A stretch of 36,394 nt of DNA from an uncultured Formosa sp. (GCA_913052445.1 CAJXDP010000015.1:1-36394), one strand, 5' to 3'; positions 8,441-18,146 are shown, counted from the stretch's first letter. Translations and numbers: made by a program. The notes: generated from the sequence alone by a model not told the origin.

Positions 8441-9892
8441 CTAATTATTTGTTTTAAACCAATTACTATTAAAGTCGCACGAACGTAGTTCACCATTTAT
8501 TTTAATGTAAGTATCCATAATCTTTTCCTCTTGCCACTTAGAAACTGCATTCAACTGTTTTTCTTGAAGAGCCAGATCTTTAATTTTTAAATAATCTTGA
8601 GCAAAGTTAGCTTCATGCTCATTAATTCTATTTGTAACAGTTACAATTTTAAATTTGATCGGATTAACACGATCTCCGTCCTTAATAACCGGGCTAATTT
8701 CATTGTCCTTTAAACTTTCTATTTGGGAGTAAAATCCAGGATCCATTTTTGTAAGTTCAAAGTTGTAATCTTGAGTTTCTGGATTCCTAAGTTGACCTCC
8801 ATCATATTTAGTTTCTTTTTCATCACTTGCTTCTATTGCTGCTGCTTTAAAGCTAATATCTCCAGCAACTATACTTTTCCTAACTATCTCAAGTTTTTCT
8901 TTAGCTGCATTAATAGCATCCTCAGTGACTTTAGGGATTAATAAAATATGTCGAACATCAAACTCTTGACCTCGAATTTTTTCTAATTGAATTATGTGAT
9001 ATCCAAAATCAGTCTTGAAAGGTTTTGAAACTTCACCTTCTTGTAACGAAAATGCAACTTCTCTAAACTCCTTAGCCATCTGAGGACGTTTTCTGTTTAG
9101 GGTGTATTTCCCTCCTGTTCTTTTAGAGCCAGGGTCCTGAGTGTACAAGACTGCTTTTGTAGTAAAACTGGTGCCATTATCTAAAACATCCGTGCGGAAT
9201 TCATTTAAACGCTTAATAACCTTATCTACTTCTGATTGGGTAGTTTCAGGAACTACAACAATTTGAGCAATTCGTAATTCGGTACCAAACATTGGGCGCT
9301 CATCGATTTCTATATTATTAAAAAACTGACGAACTTCTTCAGGAGTGACTTCTAGTTCTTCTATGACACGTTGCTGCATCATAGTTGCCATTTGACCATT
9401 TTTGTTTAACTCAAACATCTCATCTCTAAGTTCTTGTTCGGATGATTTTTTGTAATAAGCAACGAGCTTATCCATTGAGCCAATTTGTTCAGCAAATCCT
9501 GCTAATTGTTGGTCAACATTAGACCGTATTTCTAAATCATTTACTTCAATACTATCTTGAATTGCATGGTGAATATAAAGTTTATCTTCTAAAAGTTTTC
9601 CAAAAAGCTGACAACGAGTAATATCATCCGTGGAGATTCCTCCAGCTTCTAACTGCATAAACTGCTTGTCTATATCTGAATCCAGAATCACAAAATCTCC
9701 TATAACCGCAGCTACGCCATCAATTTTTACACGCTGATCTAAGGAATCTACAACAACCAATTCTAATAACTCTGATGAAGCTGAATCTTCAATAATTTCT
9801 TGACAATAAGTAGAAAGGGAGGCTAAAAATAAAAACCCTAGGACGTTAATGTTATTTATAAATTTCAAATCTTTTATTTTTAATAGCATCAT
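8441..9892 (-). CDS. SurA-like periplasmic peptidyl-prolyl isomerase
   Basis: This 483-aa protein is a probable periplasmic chaperone and proline isomerase for outer-membrane proteins. After an N-terminal signal segment (residues ~12-30, ending STYCQ), VDGVAAVIG-type residues (KIDGVAAVIGDFVILDSDI) open the SurA N-domain. Two parvulin-like modules follow. The first is ELRIAQIVVVPE … FGYHIIQLEK with the GGKYTLNRK stretch, and the second is FDVRHILLIPK … DGGQLRNPE. The start overlaps the end of the preceding gene by 41 nt. No Met lies between residue 2 and the mature region, so the overlap is probably real unless a non-ATG start is used. It could be named surA, but several paralogues exist, so no symbol is given. 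Confidence 0.88.
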   Translation of the reverse strand: MMLLKIKDLKFINNINVLGFLFLASLSTYCQEIIEDSASSELLELVVVDSLDQRVKIDGVAAVIGDFVILDSDIDKQFMQLEAGGISTDDITRCQLFGKLLEDKLYIHHAIQDSIEVNDLEIRSNVDQQLAGFAEQIGSMDKLVAYYKKSSEQELRDEMFELNKNGQMATMMQQRVIEELEVTPEEVRQFFNNIEIDERPMFGTELRIAQIVVVPETTQSEVDKVIKRLNEFRTDVLDNGTSFTTKAVLYTQDPGSKRTGGKYTLNRKRPQMAKEFREVAFSLQEGEVSKPFKTDFGYHIIQLEKIRGQEFDVRHILLIPKVTEDAINAAKEKLEIVRKSIVAGDISFKAAAIEASDEKETKYDGGQLRNPETQDYNFELTKMDPGFYSQIESLKDNEISPVIKDGDRVNPIKFKIVTVTNRINEHEANFAQDYLKIKDLALQEKQLNAVSKWQEEKIMDTYIKINGELRSCDFNSNWFKTNN

Positions 9893-10706
9893 TAACTATG
9901 TCACTTTTTAGTTTTCTGATGAGCTTTAATTTTCGATTATTAATTACTATCTGTTTTAAAGTTGGAGAAACGTACTCAATTGGAGAAGGCTTACCACGCT
10001 CTAAAACTTCATTTATTTGTATCAAATATAACCCTAAAGAATCTTTGAGCTGTATAAAATTTGGATTTTTTAACAGTACTTTATTAAAACCTAATTCTAG
10101 GGGCTTGATTTTAGAAACCACCTGTTTTGATTTAATCCATATTGAATCTTTCAAATAAAAAGAGTTAAACTGGACTGATATTGAGTCTAACCTTATTTCA
10201 TCTTCATAGTTAAAGCGTTTAAAGCGCTTTTTAACTTCTTTTAAATTAGACATTGAAGTATTAACATTGATGTACCTTAACTTTAGCAAGTCGTCTTTAA
10301 GAACAAAAAGTTGCTTATTGGCGGCATATACCTCTTGCAACTGCAGATTAGAAACTAAAGTGTCTAGAGTTTGACTTACCAAACCCTCAACATAAGCTGA
10401 TGTGTAGAGATCACTTTTATATTGTTGTACTAGTTGCTCAAAATCAACTTGAGTCTGTTCATTTAAATTTAATATTGCACCATCTATTAATAATTGAGTT
10501 GTAGCCCAGTCATTAATTATATTTTGTACAAACAAAATACTGTCTAATTCTGTACTCCCTTTAATAAAACTAAAATCAATGGCATCTTTATATAGCAAGG
10601 AATTGTTAACTCTTGCTAATGGCTCTTTTTGAGTTTTGACTGTGGGTAAATCACATGCATACAGTCCAAGGAAAAGAATAGCTAATATTTTATTAAAATA
10701 GTTCAA
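9852..10706 (-). CDS. SurA-like lipoprotein without evident parvulin domain
   Basis: This 284-aa predicted lipoprotein has the lipobox LYAC with Cys18. The mature start EPLARVNNSLLYKDAI resembles the opening of SurA/PpiC-type proteins, and the rest is helical and charged. I see no parvulin signature (no xxHIL strand or FGxH element). The segment DLLKLRYINVNTSM may be a degenerate remnant of it. It sits between two parvulin isomerases (2 nt after the upstream gene, 41-nt overlap with the downstream one), so it is probably translated with them. A chaperone or docking role at the membrane is inferred from context only. Confidence 0.72.
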   Translation of the reverse strand: MNYFNKILAILFLGLYACDLPTVKTQKEPLARVNNSLLYKDAIDFSFIKGSTELDSILFVQNIINDWATTQLLIDGAILNLNEQTQVDFEQLVQQYKSDLYTSAYVEGLVSQTLDTLVSNLQLQEVYAANKQLFVLKDDLLKLRYINVNTSMSNLKEVKKRFKRFNYEDEIRLDSISVQFNSFYLKDSIWIKSKQVVSKIKPLELGFNKVLLKNPNFIQLKDSLGLYLIQINEVLERGKPSPIEYVSPTLKQIVINNRKLKLIRKLKSDIVNDAIKNKRFEIYK

Positions 10707-10708
10707 AC

Positions 10709-12655
10709 TTAATTAGAAATTATAGAGTTAACTTTTTGAAATATGTCTTGATTTACATTTACGTCAAATTTAGATTTTAATTCTAAAATCCATTGAGCCT
10801 CTAATTTAGTTTGATAATCAGAAATTAGCTGACCTTTAGCCTCTTCTAATGATTTTTGAGATTGAGGCTTGAATTCATTAACATTAACGACATAAAAACT
10901 ATTATTTTCTTCAATAACTTTAGAAATAGGTGATTTAACTCTAATTGTAAAGCTTTCTGGTAAAGGTGATTCCCCTAAAGCAAATTCACCATTGGAAAAT
11001 ATAACATTCTGCTTTGTCTTGTTAAGTAATTCATCTATCATTTGGTTCGTATTGCCCTTGATCCATAATTTACGAACCTTTTTGATGTTTTTAAGATTTG
11101 ATGATCGAACTACAGAGCCAACTACTCTATCTGGCCATAAATAATCTTCTTTATTTAAATTGTAAAAAGCCTTAATACCTACAGAGTCATTCTTCGCACC
11201 TTCCCAAATTTTGTCTTGCATCAATTCAAATAACAACAGGCCTTCTCTATATTCATTTAAGATATTAGCAAAATCTTGATTTTCATTTTCAAGATTATCT
11301 TTATGGTATTGAAATATAGACTGTTCTAAAAAGAGTTTATACTGTTTATTAAGAGTTAACTTAGTTGCCTGATTTTTATTTATTAATTTATTATTTTTAT
11401 TTAGAAAAATTAAGAAATCCCGATACGAATAGGATGTTTTTTGAATGGATAAAATAGATCTAAGATCATTAAAATTATCTGACAACTCCCAAGAATTATT
11501 AGATGCATTATAGATAATATTTGACTTCAGCAGTGCTAAATCAGGGTTTAACCCTTTAAGTTTATATTGAGTAAGCAAATTATCTAGCATCTTCACTTTT
11601 ACTAGCTGAGAGCGTGAGTCTTTACGAACTTGGTCTTCTAAATTTTCTTTTATTTTTTTAAACTCATCAACTGGTTGTTTGTTAATTAATTTAAGAATGT
11701 GCCATCCGAATTCAGTCTGAATTGGTTCAGAGATATCTCCTTTTTCTTTTAGACTAAAAGCTGTATTTTCAAATGAAATAGAGTTTATTTGGCCAGATTT
11801 GAAGGGCTTTAACTTTCCGTTCCGCATTGATGAACTCTTATCATCAGAAAACTGTTTAGCTAGATTTCCAAAATCTTCTCCCTGAAGTAGCAATCGGTAT
11901 AATTCCTGGATTCGATCTTTGGTAACTAACGTAGTGTCTTTTTGAGTATTTGCGATCATGATGTGAGCAACACTAACCTGACCTTTGGACTTTCTTTTTT
12001 CCAAAACTTTTAACACATGGAATCCGAATTTGGTTCTAAACGGGTTTGAGATCTCACCTACTTTAGTATTATACGCAGTAGTTTCAAAGTTATATGCCAT
12101 TTTAAAAGCTGTAAAAAAACCAAGGTCTTCAACGAAAACAGATTTTCCATCGTGAATTTCTTTTTTTAAAGATTCAAAAGTATCATTTTTTAATCTTTCT
12201 TGGAAGGCCTGTATTTCTGTGTATGCTTGAAGAGTGTCAGTTTCAAACTCTTTGACCCTAACCAAGACATGCTGTACTCTTATTTCATTAAGGGTGCGAT
12301 CGTAAGCCTCTAACACTAAATCATCTGTAACATTACTGTCAGTTAAATAGTTTTGAGTGAGTTGATTTTTATAAGACCTTAACTCCCTCAAATACACCGG
12401 ATCTTTATCATACCCCAGAAATCTTGCTTCTGCTAATTTTAATTTATAATTTATAAAAAGTTCTAAGTACGACTCGACTTCTTTTTGTGAATCATCTTGA
12501 ACTAAGTTTAAGTTTTTATTATAAACACGAACAAACTCATTTGCTAAAACTGGTTCTTCTGATATAGTAAATAATATATCGGAGTCTAATATCTGAGCGT
12601 TTATAAAGTTAAAGGAAAGCCAAAATATAGCAAAGAAGGTAGGTAAGTTTTTCAT
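10709..12655 (-). CDS. Peptidyl-prolyl isomerase with two parvulin domains
   Basis: This 648-aa secreted folding factor has a signal peptide (1-20, ending FINAQ). An N-terminal helical domain follows. Parvulin-type domains lie at about 124-220 (EIRVQHVLVRV … FGFHVLKVLEK) and 226-330 (VSVAHIMIAN … FGWHILKLINK), and a ~300-aa C-terminal helical region completes it. Such proteins catalyse cis-trans isomerisation of prolyl bonds and chaperone outer-membrane proteins in the periplasm. It starts its own operon: a near-consensus promoter lies 23-52 nt upstream, separating it from guaB. The downstream genes (lipoprotein, SurA-like, MoxR) follow with tiny gaps or overlaps. Confidence 0.9.
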   Translation of the reverse strand: MKNLPTFFAIFWLSFNFINAQILDSDILFTISEEPVLANEFVRVYNKNLNLVQDDSQKEVESYLELFINYKLKLAEARFLGYDKDPVYLRELRSYKNQLTQNYLTDSNVTDDLVLEAYDRTLNEIRVQHVLVRVKEFETDTLQAYTEIQAFQERLKNDTFESLKKEIHDGKSVFVEDLGFFTAFKMAYNFETTAYNTKVGEISNPFRTKFGFHVLKVLEKRKSKGQVSVAHIMIANTQKDTTLVTKDRIQELYRLLLQGEDFGNLAKQFSDDKSSSMRNGKLKPFKSGQINSISFENTAFSLKEKGDISEPIQTEFGWHILKLINKQPVDEFKKIKENLEDQVRKDSRSQLVKVKMLDNLLTQYKLKGLNPDLALLKSNIIYNASNNSWELSDNFNDLRSILSIQKTSYSYRDFLIFLNKNNKLINKNQATKLTLNKQYKLFLEQSIFQYHKDNLENENQDFANILNEYREGLLLFELMQDKIWEGAKNDSVGIKAFYNLNKEDYLWPDRVVGSVVRSSNLKNIKKVRKLWIKGNTNQMIDELLNKTKQNVIFSNGEFALGESPLPESFTIRVKSPISKVIEENNSFYVVNVNEFKPQSQKSLEEAKGQLISDYQTKLEAQWILELKSKFDVNVNQDIFQKVNSIISN

Positions 12656-12677
12656 ATTATTAGTTTTTTGAGTAAAA

Positions 12678-12707
12678 CAAAAATACTGATTCTGAGGGAG
12701 AATACAA
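12678..12707 (-). promoter_or_regulatory. Promoter of the SurA-like/MoxR operon
   Basis: On the minus strand, TTG (12705-12707) is followed after 19 nt by TATTTTTG (12678-12685). This fully matches the flavobacterial consensus TTG-N17-23-TAnnTTTG. The predicted start, near 12671, leaves a leader of about 16 nt before the ATG at 12655. The isomerase operon is therefore probably transcribed independently of guaB. Confidence 0.7.
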
Positions 12708-12710
12708 GAG

Positions 12711-12727
12711 TATCCTAAAATAGGATA
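12711..12727 (-). terminator. Small hairpin after guaB
   Basis: TATCCTA-aaa-TAGGATA forms a 7-bp stem 19 nt after the guaB stop codon. No T-tract follows on the minus strand (ctcttg), so it is a weak terminator candidate. It also lies just upstream of the next promoter's -33 element, so an operator role is possible. Confidence 0.3.
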
Positions 12728-12745
12728 AAATAAATATTATGTAAT

Positions 12746-14218
12746 CTATCTAGAGTAATTAGGAGCTTCTTTTGTGATCATTACATTGTGAGGATGACTC
12801 TCGCTAATACCCGATGCTGTAATTTTTACAAATTGTCCATTCTCTTTAAGAGTTTCAATGTCTTTAGCACCACAGTATCCCATCCCAGCACGTAAACCAC
12901 CTATAAATTGGTGTATGCTTTCAAAAAGATCGCCTTTATACGGAACACGGCCAACAATTCCTTCAGGAACCAGTTTTTTAATATCGTCTTCAACATCTTG
13001 GAAGTAACGATCTTTACTTCCTTCTTTCATGGCTTCAACAGACCCCATACCTCTATAGGATTTGAATTTACGACCTTCATATATAATAGTTTCTCCAGGA
13101 GATTCTTTGGTACCTGCAAGAAGAGATCCTAACATTACACTGTCTGCTCCAGCTGCTAATGCTTTTGGAATGTCTCCTGTATAGCGTATACCACCATCAG
13201 CAATCACTGGAACTCCTGATCCTTTCAGAGCTGCTGCTACTTCAATAACTGCTGAAAACTGTGGAAATCCTACTCCTGCTACCACACGAGTTGTGCAGAT
13301 TGATCCGGGGCCAATACCTACTTTTACGGCGTCAGCTCCAGCTTCAGCTAAATACTTGGCTGCTTCGGCGGTAGCAATATTTCCTACGACCACATCTAAA
13401 TCAGGGAAATTAACCTTAATTAATTTCAAAACAGTTACAACTCCTTTAGTATGTCCGTGAGCTGTATCAATAACAACAGCATCAACTCCAGAATTTACAA
13501 GCGCTTTTGTACGTTCTACGGCATCTGGAGTAACTCCAATAGCAGCAGCAACACGTAATCGCCCGTATTGATCTTTATTTGATATTGGCTTCTGAGTTAA
13601 TTTTGTAATATCCCTAAAAGTGATTAAACCTACTAATTTAAAATCAGCATCGACTACCGGAAGCTTTTCAATTTTTTGTTTCTGGAGAATAACCTCCGCT
13701 TGTTGCAAAGAGGTTCCTTCAGCTGTTGTTACTAATCCCTTAGAAGTCATGATTTCCGTAATTGGACGATTGTCTTGTTTTTCAAATCTCAAATCTCGAT
13801 TTGTTACAATCCCTTTAAGAAATCCATCTTTATCTATAATAGGAATCCCACCAATACTATGTTCTTTCATGCTATTTTTAGCGTCTCTAACAATGGCATT
13901 CATTGGCAGGGTAACTGGATCGATAATCATTCCACTTTCGGCACGTTTAACTTTCCTGACTTTTATAGCTTGTTGCTCAATAGTCATGTTTTTATGCAGC
14001 ACACCTATTCCTCCTTCACGCGCCATAGCTATCGCCATTTTACTTTCAGTCACAGTGTCCATAGCTGCTGAACTAATAGGAACGTTTAAGGAAATATTTT
14101 TTGTAAATTTTGATTTAATACTCACATTTCTAGGTAGGATTTCAGAATATGCTGGTATTAAAAGGACGTCGTCATAAGTAAGACCTTCGCCGACAATTTT
14201 GGATAGATGTGCATTCAT
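12746..14218 (-). CDS. guaB: IMP dehydrogenase GuaB
   Basis: This 490-aa cytosolic enzyme oxidises IMP to XMP with NAD+, the committed step of GMP synthesis. A (beta/alpha)8 barrel is interrupted by two CBS domains (roughly residues 95-210, [14 protein letters not shown] … [11 protein letters not shown]). The catalytic loop [11 protein letters not shown] carries the nucleophile Cys308. [12 protein letters not shown], the SYRGMGS flap region and the MGYCGA segment are all present. Length is standard. It has a putative promoter directly upstream and is separated from the TonB receptor gene by 108 nt. Confidence 0.97.
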   Translation of the reverse strand: MNAHLSKIVGEGLTYDDVLLIPAYSEILPRNVSIKSKFTKNISLNVPISSAAMDTVTESKMAIAMAREGGIGVLHKNMTIEQQAIKVRKVKRAESGMIIDPVTLPMNAIVRDAKNSMKEHSIGGIPIIDKDGFLKGIVTNRDLRFEKQDNRPITEIMTSKGLVTTAEGTSLQQAEVILQKQKIEKLPVVDADFKLVGLITFRDITKLTQKPISNKDQYGRLRVAAAIGVTPDAVERTKALVNSGVDAVVIDTAHGHTKGVVTVLKLIKVNFPDLDVVVGNIATAEAAKYLAEAGADAVKVGIGPGSICTTRVVAGVGFPQFSAVIEVAAALKGSGVPVIADGGIRYTGDIPKALAAGADSVMLGSLLAGTKESPGETIIYEGRKFKSYRGMGSVEAMKEGSKDRYFQDVEDDIKKLVPEGIVGRVPYKGDLFESIHQFIGGLRAGMGYCGAKDIETLKENGQFVKITASGISESHPHNVMITKEAPNYSR

Positions 14219-14241
14219 AGCAATTAGATTGTAATTGCAAA

Positions 14242-14276
14242 CAAATTTAGTATTAATTTTTCAGTTTCTCTGACAA
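14242..14276 (-). promoter_or_regulatory. Candidate guaB promoter
   Basis: The minus strand has TAAATTTG (14242-14249), a full -7 match, 23 nt before the guaB ATG. A TTG (14274-14276) lies 24 nt further upstream, one base longer than the usual 17-23 nt spacer. Confidence 0.5.
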
Positions 14277-14326
14277 ATAAAGGAAATTGTTGTTTTGGTT
14301 TCTAAAACGGATGTGTAGAGTTCTAA

Positions 14327-16756
14327 TTAAAACTTTAGCTCGAAAGTTAAGTATATATTTCTAGGTGGTGAGGGGATGATACCTGGCCCAGGATAACCAG
14401 TAGCGCGGCGTGTAAAATAAGTATTATCTAGTACATTGTTTATTCCTGATTCAACTTTAAACTTTTGATACTTATAAGCAAAAGATAAATCTAAGACATC
14501 ATAGGAGGGCAGGATACCTATAACTCCACTTAAATTGCTATCTATGGAGTTAGAAGCATCTGTAAACTGTTCTGAAATATAGGTATATTGAACGCTTGAA
14601 GAGAAATCATTAAATGATAATTTAAATCCAGACTTTAAATTTAGTCTAGGAATAAATTCTACCTTCTTTCCTGTGATGCCATTTATATCAGAAGATTCAT
14701 ATTTAGAATCAATAATCGAAGTGTTTACAAAAAATGAAGCTCCATAATTATAATCAATATTAAATAGCTTAATTAAATTAACATCTACTAAAGATTCCAA
14801 GCCATAAATGAGAGCATCTCCAACATTTCCTCTTTCTGATTTTACATTGCCGTCTTGGAACACTTTTTGGACAAAACCAATTCGGTCTTTGTAAGATAAC
14901 CCAAATAGACTTATGTCATATGAAATGGTCTTATTAAATATTCCTCTAAATCCTAAATCTAAATTATATCCTTTCTCATCAGTTATATTTGGATTAATCA
15001 CATATGCAGGATTTACAATACTGATATCAGCAAAAGTAACTGAGCGATAGTTTTGTGAGATATTAGTGTATATCTCTAAGTGTTCTTTAGGTTTGTAGCT
15101 AGTCCCTAATCCTAAGAGAACAAAAGTTCTTTTTCGGCTTTCATCACTAAATATAGTTTCATTTAGGAGCAAATTACCAGCTGCATCTAAATTAATTCTT
15201 TTGTAGTATCCGTCACTCTCTGTAGTGATATGTTCCAGTCTTATTCCTGGTGTAATGGAAATATTTTCTTTAAGGTATATAATCTGTTCACCAAAAAATG
15301 CTGTATTTAAATTTGGATATTTATAAAGAGATTGTGATGGGTAGTCAAAATATTGATCACTATCAAAATTAAAATCTGGCCCAGAGCTATTTGATCCTGG
15401 TCCTTGTTGGCTACTGTTGTTTGACTTATAAAACTTTACTCCTAAAAGGAGAGTTGCTTTTTTTGCTAAAAGGGTGTAATCATTAAGCAGTCTAGATTCA
15501 AAACCAAAGTTTCTAAATTTTCCTTTAATTAAATCTCTTTCTTCAAATGAATCAATTTGATCGACACGATTGGTTCTAAATCCAATTGCATCTCTACTAG
15601 CATTAAGTCCAAAAAAATTAAAACTAAATAAAGTTTGATCTGAAAACTGGTGTGTCAATTTAGCATTATAGAGCAACCAGTTTACTTTAAACCAGTTTCT
15701 GGAACGTACACTTTGATACGGATCATTATTAAACATTGAATCGTTGAGCCCCCCTGCTTGTTGGGCTAAGTAGTTTAAGTTAGTAAGCTCCAAAATAAAA
15801 TTAGTTTTTGAAGAAAAAGAATATTTAATATGTGAAAAAATATTTTTAGACTCAAATTCTGAGTTAGGCCTAAAACCATCTCCAGTTTTATAATTAACAT
15901 AAGAGTAATAACTTAACTTTTTTCTTGTCCCACTAAAACTAGTAAAATTAGTGTAAAGCCCATTGCTTCCAAATGAGTTTCTAAATATAACCTCAAGAGG
16001 TTTGACTTTGTTAGGAGATTTTGTTATAAAATTAACCAAACCTCCAAACTGAGTCCCGTATTGAAGCGAAGCTGCGCCTCTAACGATTTGAATTTCAGAA
16101 AGTGATTCAGAGGGAGGTGAATAATAACTCTCAGGATATCCTAACACGTCAGCACTAATATCATAATTATTTTGACGTGTATTAAAATTTGAAGTTCTAT
16201 TGGGATCTAATCCTCGACCTCCTATATTAAGTTGCAAGCCTGCATCATCATTTTGATAAATATTAAGCCCAGCAATTTGACTGTATATTTGACGTGCATT
16301 ATTACTAGCTAGGTTGGCCATGGTATTGTCAACTAAAATTACTTCAGTTTTTTTACCCGCAAATATAGATGTGCCTTGGACATCATTAAGTCGTTTAATT
16401 GAAAAGAGCTTCTGTTTTACTGCAATGAGTTCCACTTCCGTGAGTTGTTCAGCAGATAATTCAAGAAAAATAGTTTCTAACATTGAGCCATTAACAATTA
16501 CAGAAGTTTCAAAAGGCTTATAACCATAGCTAAAAAAAATTAAATTAAGTTCAGGTTTTAAGGAATTAAACTGATATTTCCCATAAGAATTTGTAACGGC
16601 CAATAAATCGCCAAACTCATTATAAATTTCTACAGATTCGAGGCTACTTTCTGTTATTTTATCATAGACCTCCCCAAAAACATTTACTTGTGTAAATGAG
16701 AAAAGTGGAAAAGAAATTAAAAAAATAAGAACTTTAAAATCCTTTAATTTCATCAT
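14327..16756 (-). CDS. FecA-like TonB-dependent outer-membrane receptor
   Basis: This 809-aa outer-membrane transporter has a signal peptide (1-22, ending FSFTQ), a carboxypeptidase-regulatory-like beta domain (about 24-100, VFGEVYDKITESSLESVEIYN), a plug domain and a C-terminal 22-strand barrel ending in FELKF with the expected terminal Phe. The plug segment GGRGLDPNRTSNFNTRQNNY … EIQIVRGAASLQYGTQFGGLVNF strongly resembles the ferric-citrate receptor FecA, so an iron chelate is the likely ligand. Its start overlaps the HTTM gene by 23 nt, suggesting translational coupling. Either Met1 or Met2 may be used. It is the last gene of the iron-type operon. Confidence 0.92.
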   Translation of the reverse strand: MMKLKDFKVLIFLISFPLFSFTQVNVFGEVYDKITESSLESVEIYNEFGDLLAVTNSYGKYQFNSLKPELNLIFFSYGYKPFETSVIVNGSMLETIFLELSAEQLTEVELIAVKQKLFSIKRLNDVQGTSIFAGKKTEVILVDNTMANLASNNARQIYSQIAGLNIYQNDDAGLQLNIGGRGLDPNRTSNFNTRQNNYDISADVLGYPESYYSPPSESLSEIQIVRGAASLQYGTQFGGLVNFITKSPNKVKPLEVIFRNSFGSNGLYTNFTSFSGTRKKLSYYSYVNYKTGDGFRPNSEFESKNIFSHIKYSFSSKTNFILELTNLNYLAQQAGGLNDSMFNNDPYQSVRSRNWFKVNWLLYNAKLTHQFSDQTLFSFNFFGLNASRDAIGFRTNRVDQIDSFEERDLIKGKFRNFGFESRLLNDYTLLAKKATLLLGVKFYKSNNSSQQGPGSNSSGPDFNFDSDQYFDYPSQSLYKYPNLNTAFFGEQIIYLKENISITPGIRLEHITTESDGYYKRINLDAAGNLLLNETIFSDESRKRTFVLLGLGTSYKPKEHLEIYTNISQNYRSVTFADISIVNPAYVINPNITDEKGYNLDLGFRGIFNKTISYDISLFGLSYKDRIGFVQKVFQDGNVKSERGNVGDALIYGLESLVDVNLIKLFNIDYNYGASFFVNTSIIDSKYESSDINGITGKKVEFIPRLNLKSGFKLSFNDFSSSVQYTYISEQFTDASNSIDSNLSGVIGILPSYDVLDLSFAYKYQKFKVESGINNVLDNTYFTRRATGYPGPGIIPSPPRNIYLTFELKF

Positions 16757-18107
16757 TTAGTGGTTTAATCCAATATTTGTGTTTAAAAGATTCTTTTAGC
16801 TCCATCAAGTTAGCCGAAGGATCGATAAATTGCTGGCTTAGTCGACCATTCAAAGATACATAACTTTCAACGAAAACAGCTACATTTTGATGTCCTTGAC
16901 TTTTGAAATGATTGCCAAGATAATGCCCATATTCAAGTATCATATCTGGTTGAAAGCTCATTTGCTTTTGTTGTACTGGCGTAAGGAAATCGTCATTGTT
17001 TACATAAAAAAAGGAGTTGGTTTTTGAATTTACAATTTTAAAAACTGAACTGCCTTTTTTCTCCATCAACATCACACGCCAGGAAAACCGGTAGCCTTGC
17101 TCGTTCCAGAAAAGTTCTCCTGGATACAGTAGTGACCTCCAAGGGATAAAAACTTGTAAAAAAAGAAAAACAACAATTATTATAAGTGATGAATATCGAA
17201 CTTTATAATTATTTTTTTGTAATAGAGGAATGCATAACTTCTCGGATTTAATTTTTAAAAAACTGAGAATTTTTAGTGTAAAGCGAAGTATCTTCTGATG
17301 AACGTCAGAATCGAAGAATATAATTGTAGACAATATCATTATGTATGGAAACATTCCTATTGGAAAAAGAATACGAGTAGCAATATGAAAGGCAACTACT
17401 AAAATAAAGGCATAGGATCGTGTTTTTCTAAATAATAGTAAAAAAGGAATACTAAGATCATAAAACATACCGCCCCAACTCATAAAAAAACTAAACCACT
17501 CTTGTTGCATTATTGTTTGACCAATAAGTGGTAAATCATATTTAGATTTTAACCAAAGCTTTAAAGGCATTGCATTTAGTAACCAATCAGAATTTATCTT
17601 AGTAAGTCCAGCATAGAAATAAACAATACCTAGGATTAACTTTAAACTATCTATGGTCCAATTAGGAACTAATTTGTATGATTGTTTTCTATTGATAGCG
17701 TCTACAGAAAACTGAGCATTACAAGGAAGAAAAAGCATCATAAAACTCACTACAGAAATAAAATAGTAATGATTAAGATAGGTGGTTTTATCCATTAATT
17801 CGATATATGTAAAACTTAAAAAAAATACTAAAATCGATATTCGATATTTATACCCTATAGCTACTAAAAAAGCAGAAACACCACATATTAAAAATAAAAA
17901 ATACGTGTAGACTCCTAAAGGCTTTACCCAATCAAATCCATAATAAGAGAACTGAAAAGAGGGTTCTATGTAAAGGGAATGAATCCAACCTTTTGACCAG
18001 AATCGGATAATACTTATTAACATTAAAAGACCAAATAATAGCCTAAACACAGCCAGTGGGGCTGCATTTGTTTGTTTATTAAAATAATTAGCTATCCCGT
18101 TTTTCAT
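16734..18107 (-). CDS. HTTM-domain (VKGC-like) membrane protein
   Basis: This 457-aa integral membrane protein of the HTTM / vitamin-K-dependent gamma-carboxylase-like superfamily has roughly eight hydrophobic segments between residues ~15 and 310 (for example AVFRLLFGLLMLISIIRF, YFISVVSFMMLFLPC and LILGIVYFYAGLTKINSDW). A soluble C-terminal part of ~140 residues follows. The YAGLTKINSDWL stretch is a typical HTTM landmark. Bacterial members are mostly uncharacterised. Its position between an imelysin lipoprotein and a FecA-like receptor suggests a role in handling iron or modifying an iron-locus protein, which is inference. A terminator-like hairpin ends 2 nt before its ATG. Confidence 0.88.
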   Translation of the reverse strand: MKNGIANYFNKQTNAAPLAVFRLLFGLLMLISIIRFWSKGWIHSLYIEPSFQFSYYGFDWVKPLGVYTYFLFLICGVSAFLVAIGYKYRISILVFFLSFTYIELMDKTTYLNHYYFISVVSFMMLFLPCNAQFSVDAINRKQSYKLVPNWTIDSLKLILGIVYFYAGLTKINSDWLLNAMPLKLWLKSKYDLPLIGQTIMQQEWFSFFMSWGGMFYDLSIPFLLLFRKTRSYAFILVVAFHIATRILFPIGMFPYIMILSTIIFFDSDVHQKILRFTLKILSFLKIKSEKLCIPLLQKNNYKVRYSSLIIIVVFLFLQVFIPWRSLLYPGELFWNEQGYRFSWRVMLMEKKGSSVFKIVNSKTNSFFYVNNDDFLTPVQQKQMSFQPDMILEYGHYLGNHFKSQGHQNVAVFVESYVSLNGRLSQQFIDPSANLMELKESFKHKYWIKPLNDEIKGF

Positions 18108-18109
18108 AT

Positions 18110-18146
18110 TAAAAAAAAGGCTCTCATATTTAAAAAAGAGAACCTT
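18110..18146 (-). terminator. Terminator/attenuator between imelysin and HTTM genes
   Basis: On the minus strand AAGGTTCTC (18138-18146) pairs with GAGAGCCTT (18117-18125): 9 bp with one G·U, a 12-nt loop, and at least eight consecutive T residues ending 3 nt before the HTTM ATG. It has the form of an intrinsic terminator. Its place inside an operon suggests partial termination that lowers HTTM and receptor expression relative to the two lipoproteins. Confidence 0.7.

Noticed and set aside
13620-14177. 185-codon open frame on the plus strand antisense to guaB
   Set aside because: It lies wholly within the conserved GuaB coding sequence; composition reflects the complementary strand.
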